Part shown: piece after piece, positions 23,010-31,481 of the stretch
Numbering within the stretch: the first letter of the stretch is position 1
How the letters are laid out: each line of letters begins with the position of its first letter
NCBI GenBank assembly: GCA_003165465.1
Contig: PLUM01000098.1
Span: 257 to 41,175, forward strand
Length of the DNA stretch: 40,919 bases
Reading direction: 5' to 3'
DNA from: Acidobacteriota bacterium
GTDB lineage: Bacteria; Acidobacteriota; Terriglobia; Acidiferrales; UBA7541
Program-made: the position numbers and the translations under genes
The notes under the pieces: model-generated
The model's input: the letters and a program-made list of their open reading frames with translations, nothing else
Database searches by the model: none
Told to the model about the DNA's origin: nothing

Positions 23010-24047
23010 TTACCGAGCAGTGCAAACCTCCAGCGAAATGGAACCTTCCCAGGCCTGAAGCGATTTTTGTCCTTCCGTACTGATTTCGTCGACCGTACGA
23101 GGACGTCTATTTCCGGAGCCTGGAAATACGAGATATATAATGCCTCTCCGTGCGCCGCCATTTCGCGCGTCGGATCGGATGCCCAGATTTTCAGCGAGCG
23201 CCATCGAGCCTTCTCCGATCCGGTCGAACGGGCCGACATCTCCAAAAATTGCGTACGAACTTTTGCCGTTTCGCCGATTGAAAACGACCGCGAAATCTCC
23301 GGGGCGCGCTCCCAGTTGCCGCGCGAGCCTGCCGGGCAGCACGAGGAAAGGAATCTTCGACGCATCCACGTAGCGCGTGGGATCGTTCACGGGCTTGGCG
23401 CGGTCGGCCAGCGCCGTAGCGGAAACGTAGTAGCCGGGAAACGGATCGTCCGGCCCCTGGATGATCGGCGCGCCGCCCGAATCCTTGGCCAATCCTTCCC
23501 ATATTCCGGGCATGCCCGCGTTCGCGAGATCGTCCAGGCCCAGATTGTCCGGATGATAGGCGTTCGGCGCGCCGTCGGCGTCAATGGTCATTCCCGCTTC
23601 ATAAAAAAAGGCCGAGGTTCCGGGAATGCGACCGATCGGAATATCACGTTCCGGCTCTCCGTCATGACGCATCTCGAAATTAAAAAACAATTGGGCAGCA
23701 CAAGCGCCCGGCAAATCCCGCGACGACCCACTCTCGCCGGGCGCGGGAATACACTGAGCCAATTCCGCCAGCCTTTGATCGAGTGTTTTCAAATCCTGTT
23801 GAAGATCGGCTGCGATGGGAGGTGCATCCTTGGTTTCGGGCGAGCCAGACGAGCCGGGCTGTCCTTCGCTCTGGCGCTGGGAGCTGGAGTCAGCGATGCA
23901 ATTGAGCGCTGAGCTTGCCGGGATTGGGTTTTCCGATCGAGAAGAAGCTTGGGGCGAGGATGCCTGATTACACCGCGACACGGCCGGGAAGCAAAGACCG
24001 AGGAGCATCTCCAGGAACACCGCCAGGAACATTGCATTGCGCCGCAT
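23010..24047 (-). CDS. Secreted GH75-like chitosanase
   Basis: A 345-residue exported protein from ATG 24047 (GGGGAG 8 bases upstream; the ATG at 24068 is less well placed). A signal peptide (FLAVFLEMLLGLCFPAVSRC) is followed by a Ser/Pro-rich linker to about residue 85. The catalytic domain is of glycoside hydrolase family 75: MTIDADGAPNAYHPDNLGLD, then LANAGMPGIWEGL, GYYVSATAL, TRYVDASKIPFLVLP, YAIFGDVGPFDRIGEGSMAL and YLVFPGSG. The family's acidic pair maps to Asp in YVDAS and Glu in IGEGS. GH75 enzymes cut chitosan from fungal walls. A Cys just after the signal core may be a lipoprotein site, or the protein may simply be secreted. Confidence 0.8.
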   Translation of the reverse strand: MRRNAMFLAVFLEMLLGLCFPAVSRCNQASSPQASSRSENPIPASSALNCIADSSSQRQSEGQPGSSGSPETKDAPPIAADLQQDLKTLDQRLAELAQCIPAPGESGSSRDLPGACAAQLFFNFEMRHDGEPERDIPIGRIPGTSAFFYEAGMTIDADGAPNAYHPDNLGLDDLANAGMPGIWEGLAKDSGGAPIIQGPDDPFPGYYVSATALADRAKPVNDPTRYVDASKIPFLVLPGRLARQLGARPGDFAVVFNRRNGKSSYAIFGDVGPFDRIGEGSMALAENLGIRSDARNGGARRGIIYLVFPGSGNRRPRTVDEISTEGQKSLQAWEGSISLEVCTAR

Positions 24048-24182
24048 GGCCCGAACTCCCCACTCCATCTAGCCTTACATCATAGAATAAATTGGCCAAA
24101 GACGCATTCACGCGGGAACGATTCGCGCCCGCTCCAAGCAATCACCGCTTGCGGTAATTGTTCGGAGCGGAACGCATGGAAC

Positions 24183-26045
24183 TTATTGCGCGGGAATTGC
24201 CGCGCTCGCGCTGGTCGCACCGTTGCCGATAGCATCGCCGGTCACGACGATTTCCACGCGCCGATTTCGCTGGCGTCCCTCAGCCGTTTCATTTCCGGCC
24301 ACGGGCTGCGTTTTGCCGTATCCCCGAGCGCTTGTAGTGGTGGGTTGCACGCCCTGGCCGATCAGGAACTCACGCACCGAGGACGCGCGATGCTCCGATA
24401 GCTGCTGGTTCAAATCGTCGCTGCCCACGCTATCGGTATGGCCTTCAATCTGTAACGTGAGGCCGGGATGCGCGATGACGATGCCGGAAACCTTTGCCAG
24501 CTTCTCGCGCGCGCCGGGCCTCAGCGTGTAGCTGCCCGTATCGAAGAGCACATCGGACATGTTGACGATCAAACCGCGCGCGGAGTCCCGCGTTTGCAGG
24601 ACCGCGTTCAATTGACCGAGGAGTTGCTGGCGCAGGGCGGCTTTTTCCGCTTCGGCCTGCGCGGCAGCGGCGCGGGCCTTGGCGGTTTCGGCCTCGGCGG
24701 CGTGTTGCTGTGCGATAGCGGAAGCCTGGGCCTGCTGCGCGACGGCGGTTTGACGCGCCGCATCGCTCGCGGCCTGTTCGGCTTGCGCTCGCTGGCGCGC
24801 TGACTCTTGCGAAGCCTGTTCGGCGGCGGCTTGCTGGCGTGCCGCCTGCTGCGCGGCTTGCTCCGCGGCGGCTTGCTGCAATGCAGCTTGCTGCGCGGCC
24901 TGCTCCGCGGCCGCCTTCTGGCGTGAGGCTTCCTGCGCGTTCAACTCCGCTTCGTGCCGGATGCGTTCCGCATCCATTCTGGCCTGCTCGGCGGCTATGC
25001 GCGCTTGTTCGGCTTCCTGACGGCGGCGCATTTCATCGGCCGCGTCGGCGCGCGCTTTGGCTTCGCGCTGTTCCGCCGCTAATTTTTCCGCCAGCGCCGC
25101 GGCCTGTGCATCGGCCTCGGCCTTTTGCTTGACGGCCATCACGCGCGCTTCCTCGGCCGTCTCGACCACATCGCGCGCCGCCGATCCCACGGCTTTCTTA
25201 TCCGCTTTGCGGTGATAAGCGTCTTCGGCCGCCAGAAGCTGCTGCTCGGCCTTGGCCAGCATGGTTGGCGCGTACTTGTCGGCCTGCGCCACGCGAGCGA
25301 TGCGCACGGCATTGCGCGCCTCGAACAATTCACGCGGCGTCTTCGGATCGATTCCGAAAATCGCGTTGTCGATTCTCGTATTCGTCGACGAATAGGCGCC
25401 CGGCCCCAGCAATTCGTATTTCGCGTCGATGTTCTCCACGCCGCCCGTGTTGAGCGCGCCGAACACGTTTTCCATGACCACAAGACTTCCGGGCTGCGTC
25501 ACCGCGAAGTAAGGCTCGGCGGTCACCACCATCCCGAACGTCTGCATGGTCGTGATCGCTTTCACTTCTCCCGCGCCGTTCTTGAGGATCACTTCGCCCA
25601 GGTTTTCCGCCCGGCCCTCGGGCGAAATGCTCCACATCACGTAGGTCAGATATTCCAGACCGAATTTGGTCGCGTCCGGCAGGCCCGTGAATTGCGCTTC
25701 AATTTCGATGCGATTGCCTTTGTTGGCCACCTTGGCTTCGCCCGCCGATTGCGAGAGCAATTCCGTTCCGTGAAACGAAACTTTGGTGTTGCTGCCCGCG
25801 CGCCGGTAATTTCCGGCCTTCGTCGTGCGAGACACAACTTTACTGACGCTCGCCGGGCCTGTGGGCAACGCGCTGCTGGCCGGGGCCTGCACCGCTGCTG
25901 GCGCCGCCTGAGCCGCCGCTCCCGCCGGTACCGCCACGCGCGGCTGCACTGGCGCGCCAGCCTGCGCCGCTGCGCCCGTCCGCGCACCCAGAACCATTCC
26001 CGCGAGTCCCGCCAGAATCACAAAATATTTCGTCGTAATCTTCAT
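24183..26045 (-). CDS. DUF4398-coiled coil-OmpA family envelope protein
   Basis: A 620-residue protein from ATG 26045, preceded by AGGAGGG. A signal peptide ends in GAAAQ. Residues about 30-220 hold a beta-rich domain (GTELLSQSAGEAKVANKGNR, LEYLTYVMWSISPEG). Around 220-290 is a DUF4398-like helical segment (ADKYAPTMLAKAEQQLLAAE). Residues about 290-480 are an Ala/Gln/Glu-rich coiled coil with direct repeats of AAQQAARQQAAAEQA type. The C-terminal domain binds peptidoglycan: DTGSYTLRPGAREKLAKVSG, LQIEGHTDSVGSDDLNQQLS with the conserved D...R, and RGYGKTQPVAGNETAEGRQR-N. It should tether the outer membrane or a periplasmic scaffold to the wall. It shares no operon with neighbours. Confidence 0.9.
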   Translation of the reverse strand: MKITTKYFVILAGLAGMVLGARTGAAAQAGAPVQPRVAVPAGAAAQAAPAAVQAPASSALPTGPASVSKVVSRTTKAGNYRRAGSNTKVSFHGTELLSQSAGEAKVANKGNRIEIEAQFTGLPDATKFGLEYLTYVMWSISPEGRAENLGEVILKNGAGEVKAITTMQTFGMVVTAEPYFAVTQPGSLVVMENVFGALNTGGVENIDAKYELLGPGAYSSTNTRIDNAIFGIDPKTPRELFEARNAVRIARVAQADKYAPTMLAKAEQQLLAAEDAYHRKADKKAVGSAARDVVETAEEARVMAVKQKAEADAQAAALAEKLAAEQREAKARADAADEMRRRQEAEQARIAAEQARMDAERIRHEAELNAQEASRQKAAAEQAAQQAALQQAAAEQAAQQAARQQAAAEQASQESARQRAQAEQAASDAARQTAVAQQAQASAIAQQHAAEAETAKARAAAAQAEAEKAALRQQLLGQLNAVLQTRDSARGLIVNMSDVLFDTGSYTLRPGAREKLAKVSGIVIAHPGLTLQIEGHTDSVGSDDLNQQLSEHRASSVREFLIGQGVQPTTTSARGYGKTQPVAGNETAEGRQRNRRVEIVVTGDAIGNGATSASAAIPAQ

Positions 26046-26497
26046 TGTTACGCCCTCCTGTTGGGCCATTCTTACGATTGCCTGTACATCCGCCACACCT
26101 GCCGACAACCGCGATAACTTCGGCGATCATGAGCAATTTCCCCTGCTCACTTGCCGGCTGTTGCCATAATTAAAGGAGCAAAATGCCCTGGCAGCCGGGC
26201 AATCGCCCCTCAATCCGCGTAGATTAACGATACATGGAAGAACTGCCGTAAAGAAGGTCCGAGGCTCCCGGCTGTACTTAAATATCAATACTCGTTAGTT
26301 CACCAAAGTCCTGCCACTTCATCGGGTTCCGGCCAAGCTCCATCGTGTACGGGCAATCCCTACTCCACATCGGAACCGACTGATTCCATGCAACTTATTC
26401 TTGCACCTGTTTATGGAGTGAAATCCTCATGGTTTCAAAATGTTCCAGAAATTCCAGACCGCAGGAGGGTTAGGGATTCGCGGACGCCGCAAAAAGG

Positions 26498-26520
26498 CCC
26501 CGCCTCTGAAGAGGCGGGGG
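26498..26520. repeat. Family B hairpin (half copy), probable bidirectional terminator
   Basis: CCCCGCCTCTGAAGAGGCGGG with one extra G, flanked on the left by AAAAAGG and on the right by GGTTTTCT, so both strands place a T run after the hairpin. It lies 55 bases past the priA stop and can end that transcript. Only the GCCTCTTCAGAGGC arm of the family B unit is present, without the TGTAGCCC part. The rest of the gap 26046-26574 upstream of the OmpA gene shows no gene, only likely promoter sequence. Confidence 0.75.
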
Positions 26521-26574
26521 TTTTCTGTCAAGTTAAGCAACCCATTCCAGGAAGCGTTCAGCCCAGCGCGCCGC

Positions 26575-29043
26575 CTAAAACAAACTGAGCGGGTCCACAT
26601 CAACAAGGACCGCCTTCTGCGGAATTTCTTTTTCTTCGCTGAAGGCCAGCAATTCGGCGACGACGCGCGTGAGTTGCGCGCGCTTGGGCGCTTTCAGCAA
26701 AAATTGAAAACGATACTCGCGCTTCAGCCGCGCGAGCGGCGCGGCGGCCGGGCCCAGCACCTTCACGCCGCGCGATTCCTGAGGGGCCAAAAACGCGGAA
26801 AGCTGGCGCGACCAGCGTATGGCATTCTCGATCTTCGTATCGCGCACCAGAATGCTGGCCAGAGCCGTAAACGGCGGATAGTGCAGCAAGCGGCGGAATT
26901 GCACTTCCTTTTCGAAAAACGAGAGGTAGTCCTGTCGCGCGGCCAGTTGGATCGCGTAGTGCTCCGGATAATACGTTTCGACGAGCACTTCGCCGGGCAA
27001 GTTGCCGCGGCCCGCGCGCCCCGCGACCTGCGTGAGCAACTGAAACGTGCGCTCGGCGGCGCGAAAATCCGGCAAGCTGAGCTGCGAATCCGCTGAGATC
27101 ACGCCGACGAGCGTGACCCGTTGAAAATCATGGCCCTTCGCGACCATTTGCGTTCCCACGAGAATGTCGATTTTCCCGGCCGCGAAATCGCCCAGCACCT
27201 GCTGGTAGGCGCGCTTGGTGCGCACCGAGTCCCGGTCCAGGCGCGCGACGCGGGCGCCGGGAAATTGTTCGCGCAATTTCTCCTCGAGCTGTTCGGCGCC
27301 GGCGCCAAAAAAATAGATGTGCTCGGAATTGCACTTCGGGCAGGCCTTGGGCACGGCCCGCGAAAATCCACAGTAGTGGCATTCGAGCCGCTCGCGCTGC
27401 TTGTGATACGTGAGCGAAATGCTGCAATTCTCGCACTGCACGCCCACGCCACATGACCGGCAGATCACGAACCACGAATATCCGCGGCGATTGATGAGAA
27501 TCAGCGATTGCGTGCCGGCCGCCAGGCGCGCGGCGATGGCCGCGCCCAGCTTCGAGGAAATTGGCTCGGTACGATGCGTGGACTTGAACTCCTCGCGCAA
27601 ATCGACGATTTCCACCGGCGCGAGAGGGCGGTTTTCCACGCGCGAATCGAGTTCCAGAAGGTGATATTTCCCCGACCGCGCATTCTGAAACGTTTCCAGC
27701 GACGGAGTCGCGGAGCCGAGCAGCACAACCGCGCCTTCGAGTTTTGCGCGCACCACGGCGACATCGCGGCCGTGATAGCGCGGCGTCTCCTCCTGCTTGT
27801 AGCTCGCCTCCTGCTCCTCATCGACCACGATCAATCCCAGGTTTTCGACCGGCGCAAAAACGGCCGAGCGCGTTCCGACCACGACGCGCGCCTCGCCCCG
27901 CCGCACGCGCCACCATTCGCGCGCGCGCTCCACCTCGGGCAGAGCGCTGTGCAGCACGGCAACGCCCGCGCCGAATCGCGCACGGCACAATCTTCCAATC
28001 CAAAGCGTCAGCGCGATCTCCGGAACCAGAATCAGCGCGGTCTTGTTTCGCGCCAGCGCAGCTTCCACGGCTCCGAGATACACCTCGGTCTTGCCACTCC
28101 CGGTCACGCCATGGAGCAGCCCTGCCGTGAATACTCCCGCATCCAGCCAGCCGCAAATGGCGTCCAGTTCCCGCTGCTGATCCTCATTCAAAATATTCGA
28201 AGGTGGAGTGTAATCGGCATCGAACAAATCTTCCTCGATGGCGATTGGCTCTTCCCAGCTTTTCAGTTTTTCCTCGCGGATCATTCGCTCGACAAGCGGT
28301 CGCGAGACGCGGGCGAGTTTTGCAAGTTGCGGAAGCGGCAGAGGGCCACGCTCCTCGGCCAGAACATGAAAGACGCGGGCCTCTTTTTCGGGGAGCGAAG
28401 CGCTCGCAGCTTCCGCTGACGAAGGCCCGGCGTGCGCCGCGTTCCACGCGACGATTTTCTGCACGCGCGCCTGCCGCCGCACGGCCACTTCGCGCGATTC
28501 GAGCTGCTTGCGCCGCAGCAGGCGCTCGGCCGCGGCTTCGCCACCAGGCAGCTTGTGCAGCCGGTCGGCGCGCACCGGGCGGCCTTCGATTTCCATGAGC
28601 GAGAGCAACGCCATCTCGGCAACTTCCGACTCGCTGCGATTTCCCGCCGCGTCGAGTTCGGAGCGGCGCGCGCGCCCCGCATCCGTCAGCAGAAATTCGC
28701 GCTCGTGCCGCAGATCGATCTGCGGGGGAAGCATGGCGCGAAACACTTCTCCGAGCGGCGCGACATAGTAGCCGCCGACCCAGCGGCCCAGCTCCACGAG
28801 ATTCGGCGGCAGCGCGGGAATCGAATCGAGCACGTCGACAATTTCGCGGATATTTTTTACGCGCGCGGGATCGGGCCGCCGCACGGACGCCTCGACCACC
28901 ACTCCGGTCATGGCGCGATTGCGAAACGGTACAAGGACGCGGCTGCCGGCGTAAACAGAACCGGCCAGGCGTTCCGGAACCTCATACGTAAATAGAGAAC
29001 GCATCGGAACCGGCAGCGCGACTTCGCAATAAGTAGGGGACAT
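26575..29043 (-). CDS. priA: Primosomal protein N' (replication restart helicase PriA)
   Basis: An 822-residue 3'-to-5' DNA helicase that reloads DnaB at stalled forks. The start is set at ATG 29043 (MSPTYCEVALPVPM), where PriA homology begins. The N-terminal 3'-DNA-binding domain (to about 110) contains VLVPFRNRAMTGVV. The helicase core has Walker A GVTGSGKTEVYLGAV, the DEEQ box VVDEEQEASYKQEETPRYHG, and motif LLGSATPSLETF. The two zinc sites are CRSCGVGVQCENCSISLTYH and CHYCGFSRAVPKACPKC. Later motifs IDILVGTQMVAKGHDF and LLTQVAGRAGRG are canonical. There is no good ribosome binding site before the start, and a family A repeat lies 18 bases upstream. It is the last gene of the core run; the upstream neighbour is the uracil-DNA glycosylase. 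Confidence 0.96.
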   Translation of the reverse strand: MSPTYCEVALPVPMRSLFTYEVPERLAGSVYAGSRVLVPFRNRAMTGVVVEASVRRPDPARVKNIREIVDVLDSIPALPPNLVELGRWVGGYYVAPLGEVFRAMLPPQIDLRHEREFLLTDAGRARRSELDAAGNRSESEVAEMALLSLMEIEGRPVRADRLHKLPGGEAAAERLLRRKQLESREVAVRRQARVQKIVAWNAAHAGPSSAEAASASLPEKEARVFHVLAEERGPLPLPQLAKLARVSRPLVERMIREEKLKSWEEPIAIEEDLFDADYTPPSNILNEDQQRELDAICGWLDAGVFTAGLLHGVTGSGKTEVYLGAVEAALARNKTALILVPEIALTLWIGRLCRARFGAGVAVLHSALPEVERAREWWRVRRGEARVVVGTRSAVFAPVENLGLIVVDEEQEASYKQEETPRYHGRDVAVVRAKLEGAVVLLGSATPSLETFQNARSGKYHLLELDSRVENRPLAPVEIVDLREEFKSTHRTEPISSKLGAAIAARLAAGTQSLILINRRGYSWFVICRSCGVGVQCENCSISLTYHKQRERLECHYCGFSRAVPKACPKCNSEHIYFFGAGAEQLEEKLREQFPGARVARLDRDSVRTKRAYQQVLGDFAAGKIDILVGTQMVAKGHDFQRVTLVGVISADSQLSLPDFRAAERTFQLLTQVAGRAGRGNLPGEVLVETYYPEHYAIQLAARQDYLSFFEKEVQFRRLLHYPPFTALASILVRDTKIENAIRWSRQLSAFLAPQESRGVKVLGPAAAPLARLKREYRFQFLLKAPKRAQLTRVVAELLAFSEEKEIPQKAVLVDVDPLSLF

Positions 29044-29060
29044 GTGCGAGGAGTAGTGTA

Positions 29061-29140
29061 GTAGCACAGGCTTCAGCCTGTGTGGTTTTAATTTTTGCGC
29101 GCGGCAAAGTCAAAAGAACACAGGCTAAAGCCTGTGCTAC
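29061..29140 (-). repeat. Palindromic intergenic repeat, family A, copy 3 (inverted)
   Basis: An 80-base unit with arms GTAGCACAGGCTTCAGCCTG and CAGGCTAAAGCCTGTGCTAC; read on the minus strand it aligns with copies 1 and 2 through TTCTTTTGACTTTGCCGCGC. It lies wholly inside the 124-base gap between the uracil-DNA glycosylase stop (29168) and the priA start (29043), within one transcriptional run. Confidence 0.9.
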
Positions 29141-29167
29141 AAAATCTCCCTACGCGGGAACGGGCCA

Positions 29168-29992
29168 TCACTTGGAAACTTTCTTCGCCTTCAAACCCAA
29201 ATGCGCCATCACCTTCTGCAGATCCTTCCAGACTTCGCTTTTCGCGGCGGGGTTGCGCAGCAAATAGGCGGGGTGGTACGTGGCAAGCAGCTTCGTATTC
29301 CGGTAGTCAAACCATTCGCCGCGAAACCGTGAGATTGGATCGCTGGTTTTCAACAGCGCCTGCGCGGCGGTTGCGCCAAGGCAGACAATGGCTTTCGGCG
29401 CGATCGCGTCCAGTTGGCGGTACAAATAGGGCGAGCAGGTGGCGACCTCATCCTCTTCCGGCTTGCGGTTTTCCGGAGGCCGGCATTTCACGACGTTGCA
29501 AATGTAAACCTGATCGCGCTGCAGGCCCATCGCCTCGATCATCTGCGTCAAAAGTTTTCCGGCGCGGCCCACGAACGGCAGCCCTTGCAAATCCTCGTCA
29601 TGGCCGGGGCCTTCGCCGACAAACACGAGTTCCGCGCGCCTATTTCCCGCGCCGAAGACAATTTTATTTCGCTGCTTGTGCAGGCGGCAGCGCGTGCACT
29701 CGCCCAAATCGTCGCAGATCCGTTCGAGCGTATCGTTCTCGACGCGGTCGATGACATCGAGCAGGGACGCCGCATTCACGATGGGCAGCGCGGCAGCGGG
29801 CCGAGCGGCCTTCGCCGGCACGGTGGTCATCGCCGGCTGCATTTCGAGTAGCGCGGCGGGCGCGCTTATCGGTTTCGGCTTGATCGTGCGTTTTCCCATG
29901 GTTCTCCGGTCGGTGTAAAACGCACCGAGATTCAAATCGTCGTAATAACGAAGCCAGTTTTCCAGTTTTTCGCGTGGTGTTTGGGAATCCAT
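29168..29992 (-). CDS. Family 4 (Fe-S) uracil-DNA glycosylase
   Basis: A 274-residue enzyme from ATG 29992; the open frame extends to 30121 but overlaps coaBC. It removes uracil from DNA in base excision repair. The 4Fe-4S cluster ligands are CTRC in GECTRCRLHKQRNK and the later pair in VVKCRPPENRKP and ATCSPYL. Catalytic motif A is GEGPGHDEDLQGLPFVGRAG, and motif B is TYHPAYLLRNPAAK. The first 75 or so residues (ENWLRYYDDLNLGAFYTD, then Pro/Ala-rich) are an extension not needed for the core fold. The gene follows coaBC with an 8-base gap. Confidence 0.93.
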   Translation of the reverse strand: MDSQTPREKLENWLRYYDDLNLGAFYTDRRTMGKRTIKPKPISAPAALLEMQPAMTTVPAKAARPAAALPIVNAASLLDVIDRVENDTLERICDDLGECTRCRLHKQRNKIVFGAGNRRAELVFVGEGPGHDEDLQGLPFVGRAGKLLTQMIEAMGLQRDQVYICNVVKCRPPENRKPEEDEVATCSPYLYRQLDAIAPKAIVCLGATAAQALLKTSDPISRFRGEWFDYRNTKLLATYHPAYLLRNPAAKSEVWKDLQKVMAHLGLKAKKVSK

Positions 29993-29999
29993 CGGCGGA

Positions 30000-31232
30000 T
30001 CAGCGCGCGCGCCGGGTTGCGGCCGCTTGCCCCACCGGCTGCCGCAAACCGCGCAATTCGTCGAGAATGCGGTGCGCCGCGTCGATCTTCGGCATGCGCG
30101 CGAAAGCTTTCTCGCTTCCATCGCGGAAATACAGGGTAATGATATTCGTGTCGTGATCGAAACCCGCTCCGTCGGCGGTCACGTCGTTGGCCACAATCAG
30201 GTCGGCCTGTTTCGATTCCAGCTTGGCGCGCGCGTGCGCCGCCACGTTCTCGGTCTCGGCGGCAAAGCCAACGATTGCGCGATTGCCCTTGCCGCGCGCC
30301 ATGTCCGCAAGAATGTCCGGCGTGGACTCCAGTTCCAGATTCAGGCGGCCATTCGCGCGCTTGATTTTTTTGGTCTGGGGCGAAACGGGCCGGTAATCGG
30401 CCACCGCCGCCGCCATGATCAGCGCAGTCGCGGACGGAAAATGTTCGAGCACCGCGCGGTGCATTTCTTCGGTGCTGCGCACGGCAACAAATTGCACGCC
30501 CTGGGGAGGATCGAGCCGCGTCGGACCGCTGATCAAAATCACGCGGGCGCCGCGCCGGGACGCGGCCTGCGCGAGCGCATAGCCCATCTTGCCGGAGGAA
30601 CGATTGGTGAGAAAGCGTACAGGGTCCAGGTCTTCGCACGTGGGGCCGGCCGTTACGACAATCGTTTCTTCCTGAAGGTCGTGCGCAATTCCCAACCGGG
30701 CGCATACGGCGCCGACGATGGATTCGACGCTGGCGAGACGCCCCGCGCCGGTCATGCCGCACGCCAGATAACCTTCCTCCGGCGGGACAACGTGAACGCC
30801 GCGCGCGCGCAACGCCTCGACATTTTCGCGCGTCGCAGCGTGTTCCCACATGTTGACGTTCATGGCGGGAGCGACGACCACGGGAGCGGTGGTTGCGAGA
30901 TACAGTGTGGTCAGGAAATCGTCGGCGACGCCGCGAGCCATTTTCGCGATGACGTTCGCGGTTGCGGGCGCCACGACCAGCAGGTCGATTCGCTGGGCGA
31001 CGGCAATGTGCTCGATGGCGCTTTCCACATTCGCGCCGCCGGATTCGCCGTCAAACATTTCGGTGATTACTTTTTGCCCGGTGAGCGCCGCAAAGGTGAG
31101 CGGCGTGATGAATTGCCGCGCGCTTTCGGTCATCACGACCTGCACGTCGATGCCTTCCCGCTGGAGCTGGCGCACCAGTTCAGCCGCCTTGTAAGCGGCT
31201 ACTCCTCCGGAAACACCGAGTGCCACGCGCAT
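30000..31232 (-). CDS. coaBC: Bifunctional phosphopantothenoylcysteine decarboxylase / phosphopantothenate-cysteine ligase
   Basis: A 410-residue fusion enzyme performing steps two and three of coenzyme A synthesis. The N-terminal flavoprotein CoaC domain (to about 185) has GVSGGVAAYKAAELVRQLQ, the active-site His region (IEHIAVAQ), the substrate clamp PAMNVNMWEHAATREN, and the decarboxylase Cys loop ACGMTGAGRL. The C-terminal CoaB domain (from about 190) opens TIVVTAGPTCEDLDPVRFLT then NRSSGKMGYALAQAA and ends with the KADLIVANDV motif. The length is normal for the fused form. It lies 14 bases after rpoZ, probably co-transcribed. Confidence 0.96.
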   Translation of the reverse strand: MRVALGVSGGVAAYKAAELVRQLQREGIDVQVVMTESARQFITPLTFAALTGQKVITEMFDGESGGANVESAIEHIAVAQRIDLLVVAPATANVIAKMARGVADDFLTTLYLATTAPVVVAPAMNVNMWEHAATRENVEALRARGVHVVPPEEGYLACGMTGAGRLASVESIVGAVCARLGIAHDLQEETIVVTAGPTCEDLDPVRFLTNRSSGKMGYALAQAASRRGARVILISGPTRLDPPQGVQFVAVRSTEEMHRAVLEHFPSATALIMAAAVADYRPVSPQTKKIKRANGRLNLELESTPDILADMARGKGNRAIVGFAAETENVAAHARAKLESKQADLIVANDVTADGAGFDHDTNIITLYFRDGSEKAFARMPKIDAAHRILDELRGLRQPVGQAAATRRAR

Positions 31233-31246
31233 ATTCGTTCGCGGCT

Positions 31247-31474
31247 CTAACTCTTGCGCCGCTTCCCATCCTTGTCGACCGCGTCGCCGGGGATTTCGGG
31301 CAACTGATATTCAAGCACGCCCGCTCCCAGCTCCTCGATCGCCACGCGAGTATACTTATGCGAACGCGGGTTGGCCACAAGCGGAGACGCGCCAAGCATC
31401 AACTGCCTGGCTCTTCGCGCCGCCACCACTACAAATGCAAACTTGCTGTCCGGTGCCTGACTCTCAGCCGTCAT
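31247..31474 (-). CDS. rpoZ: RNA polymerase omega subunit
   Basis: A 75-residue protein from ATG 31474 with GGAGG 11 bases upstream; the frame opens further up only at a TTG. Its core FAFVVVAARRARQLMLGASP then SHKYTRVAIEEL is the omega fold that stabilises the beta-prime subunit. The Lys/Arg-rich end (DKDGKRRKS) is common in this phylum. The conserved position between gmk (7 bases upstream) and coaBC supports the name. Confidence 0.92.
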   Translation of the reverse strand: MTAESQAPDSKFAFVVVAARRARQLMLGASPLVANPRSHKYTRVAIEELGAGVLEYQLPEIPGDAVDKDGKRRKS

Positions 31475-31481
31475 GAGATCG

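Noticed and set aside
24600-25160. Plus-strand open frames rich in Ala/Arg/Pro opposite the coiled coil
   Set aside because: Shadows caused by the Ala/Gln-rich repeat on the minus strand.
30027-31250. 407-codon plus-strand open frame opposite coaBC
   Set aside because: coaBC is unambiguous on the minus strand; the opposite frame is His/Arg/Gly-rich with no recognisable domain, as expected of an antisense shadow in high-GC DNA.
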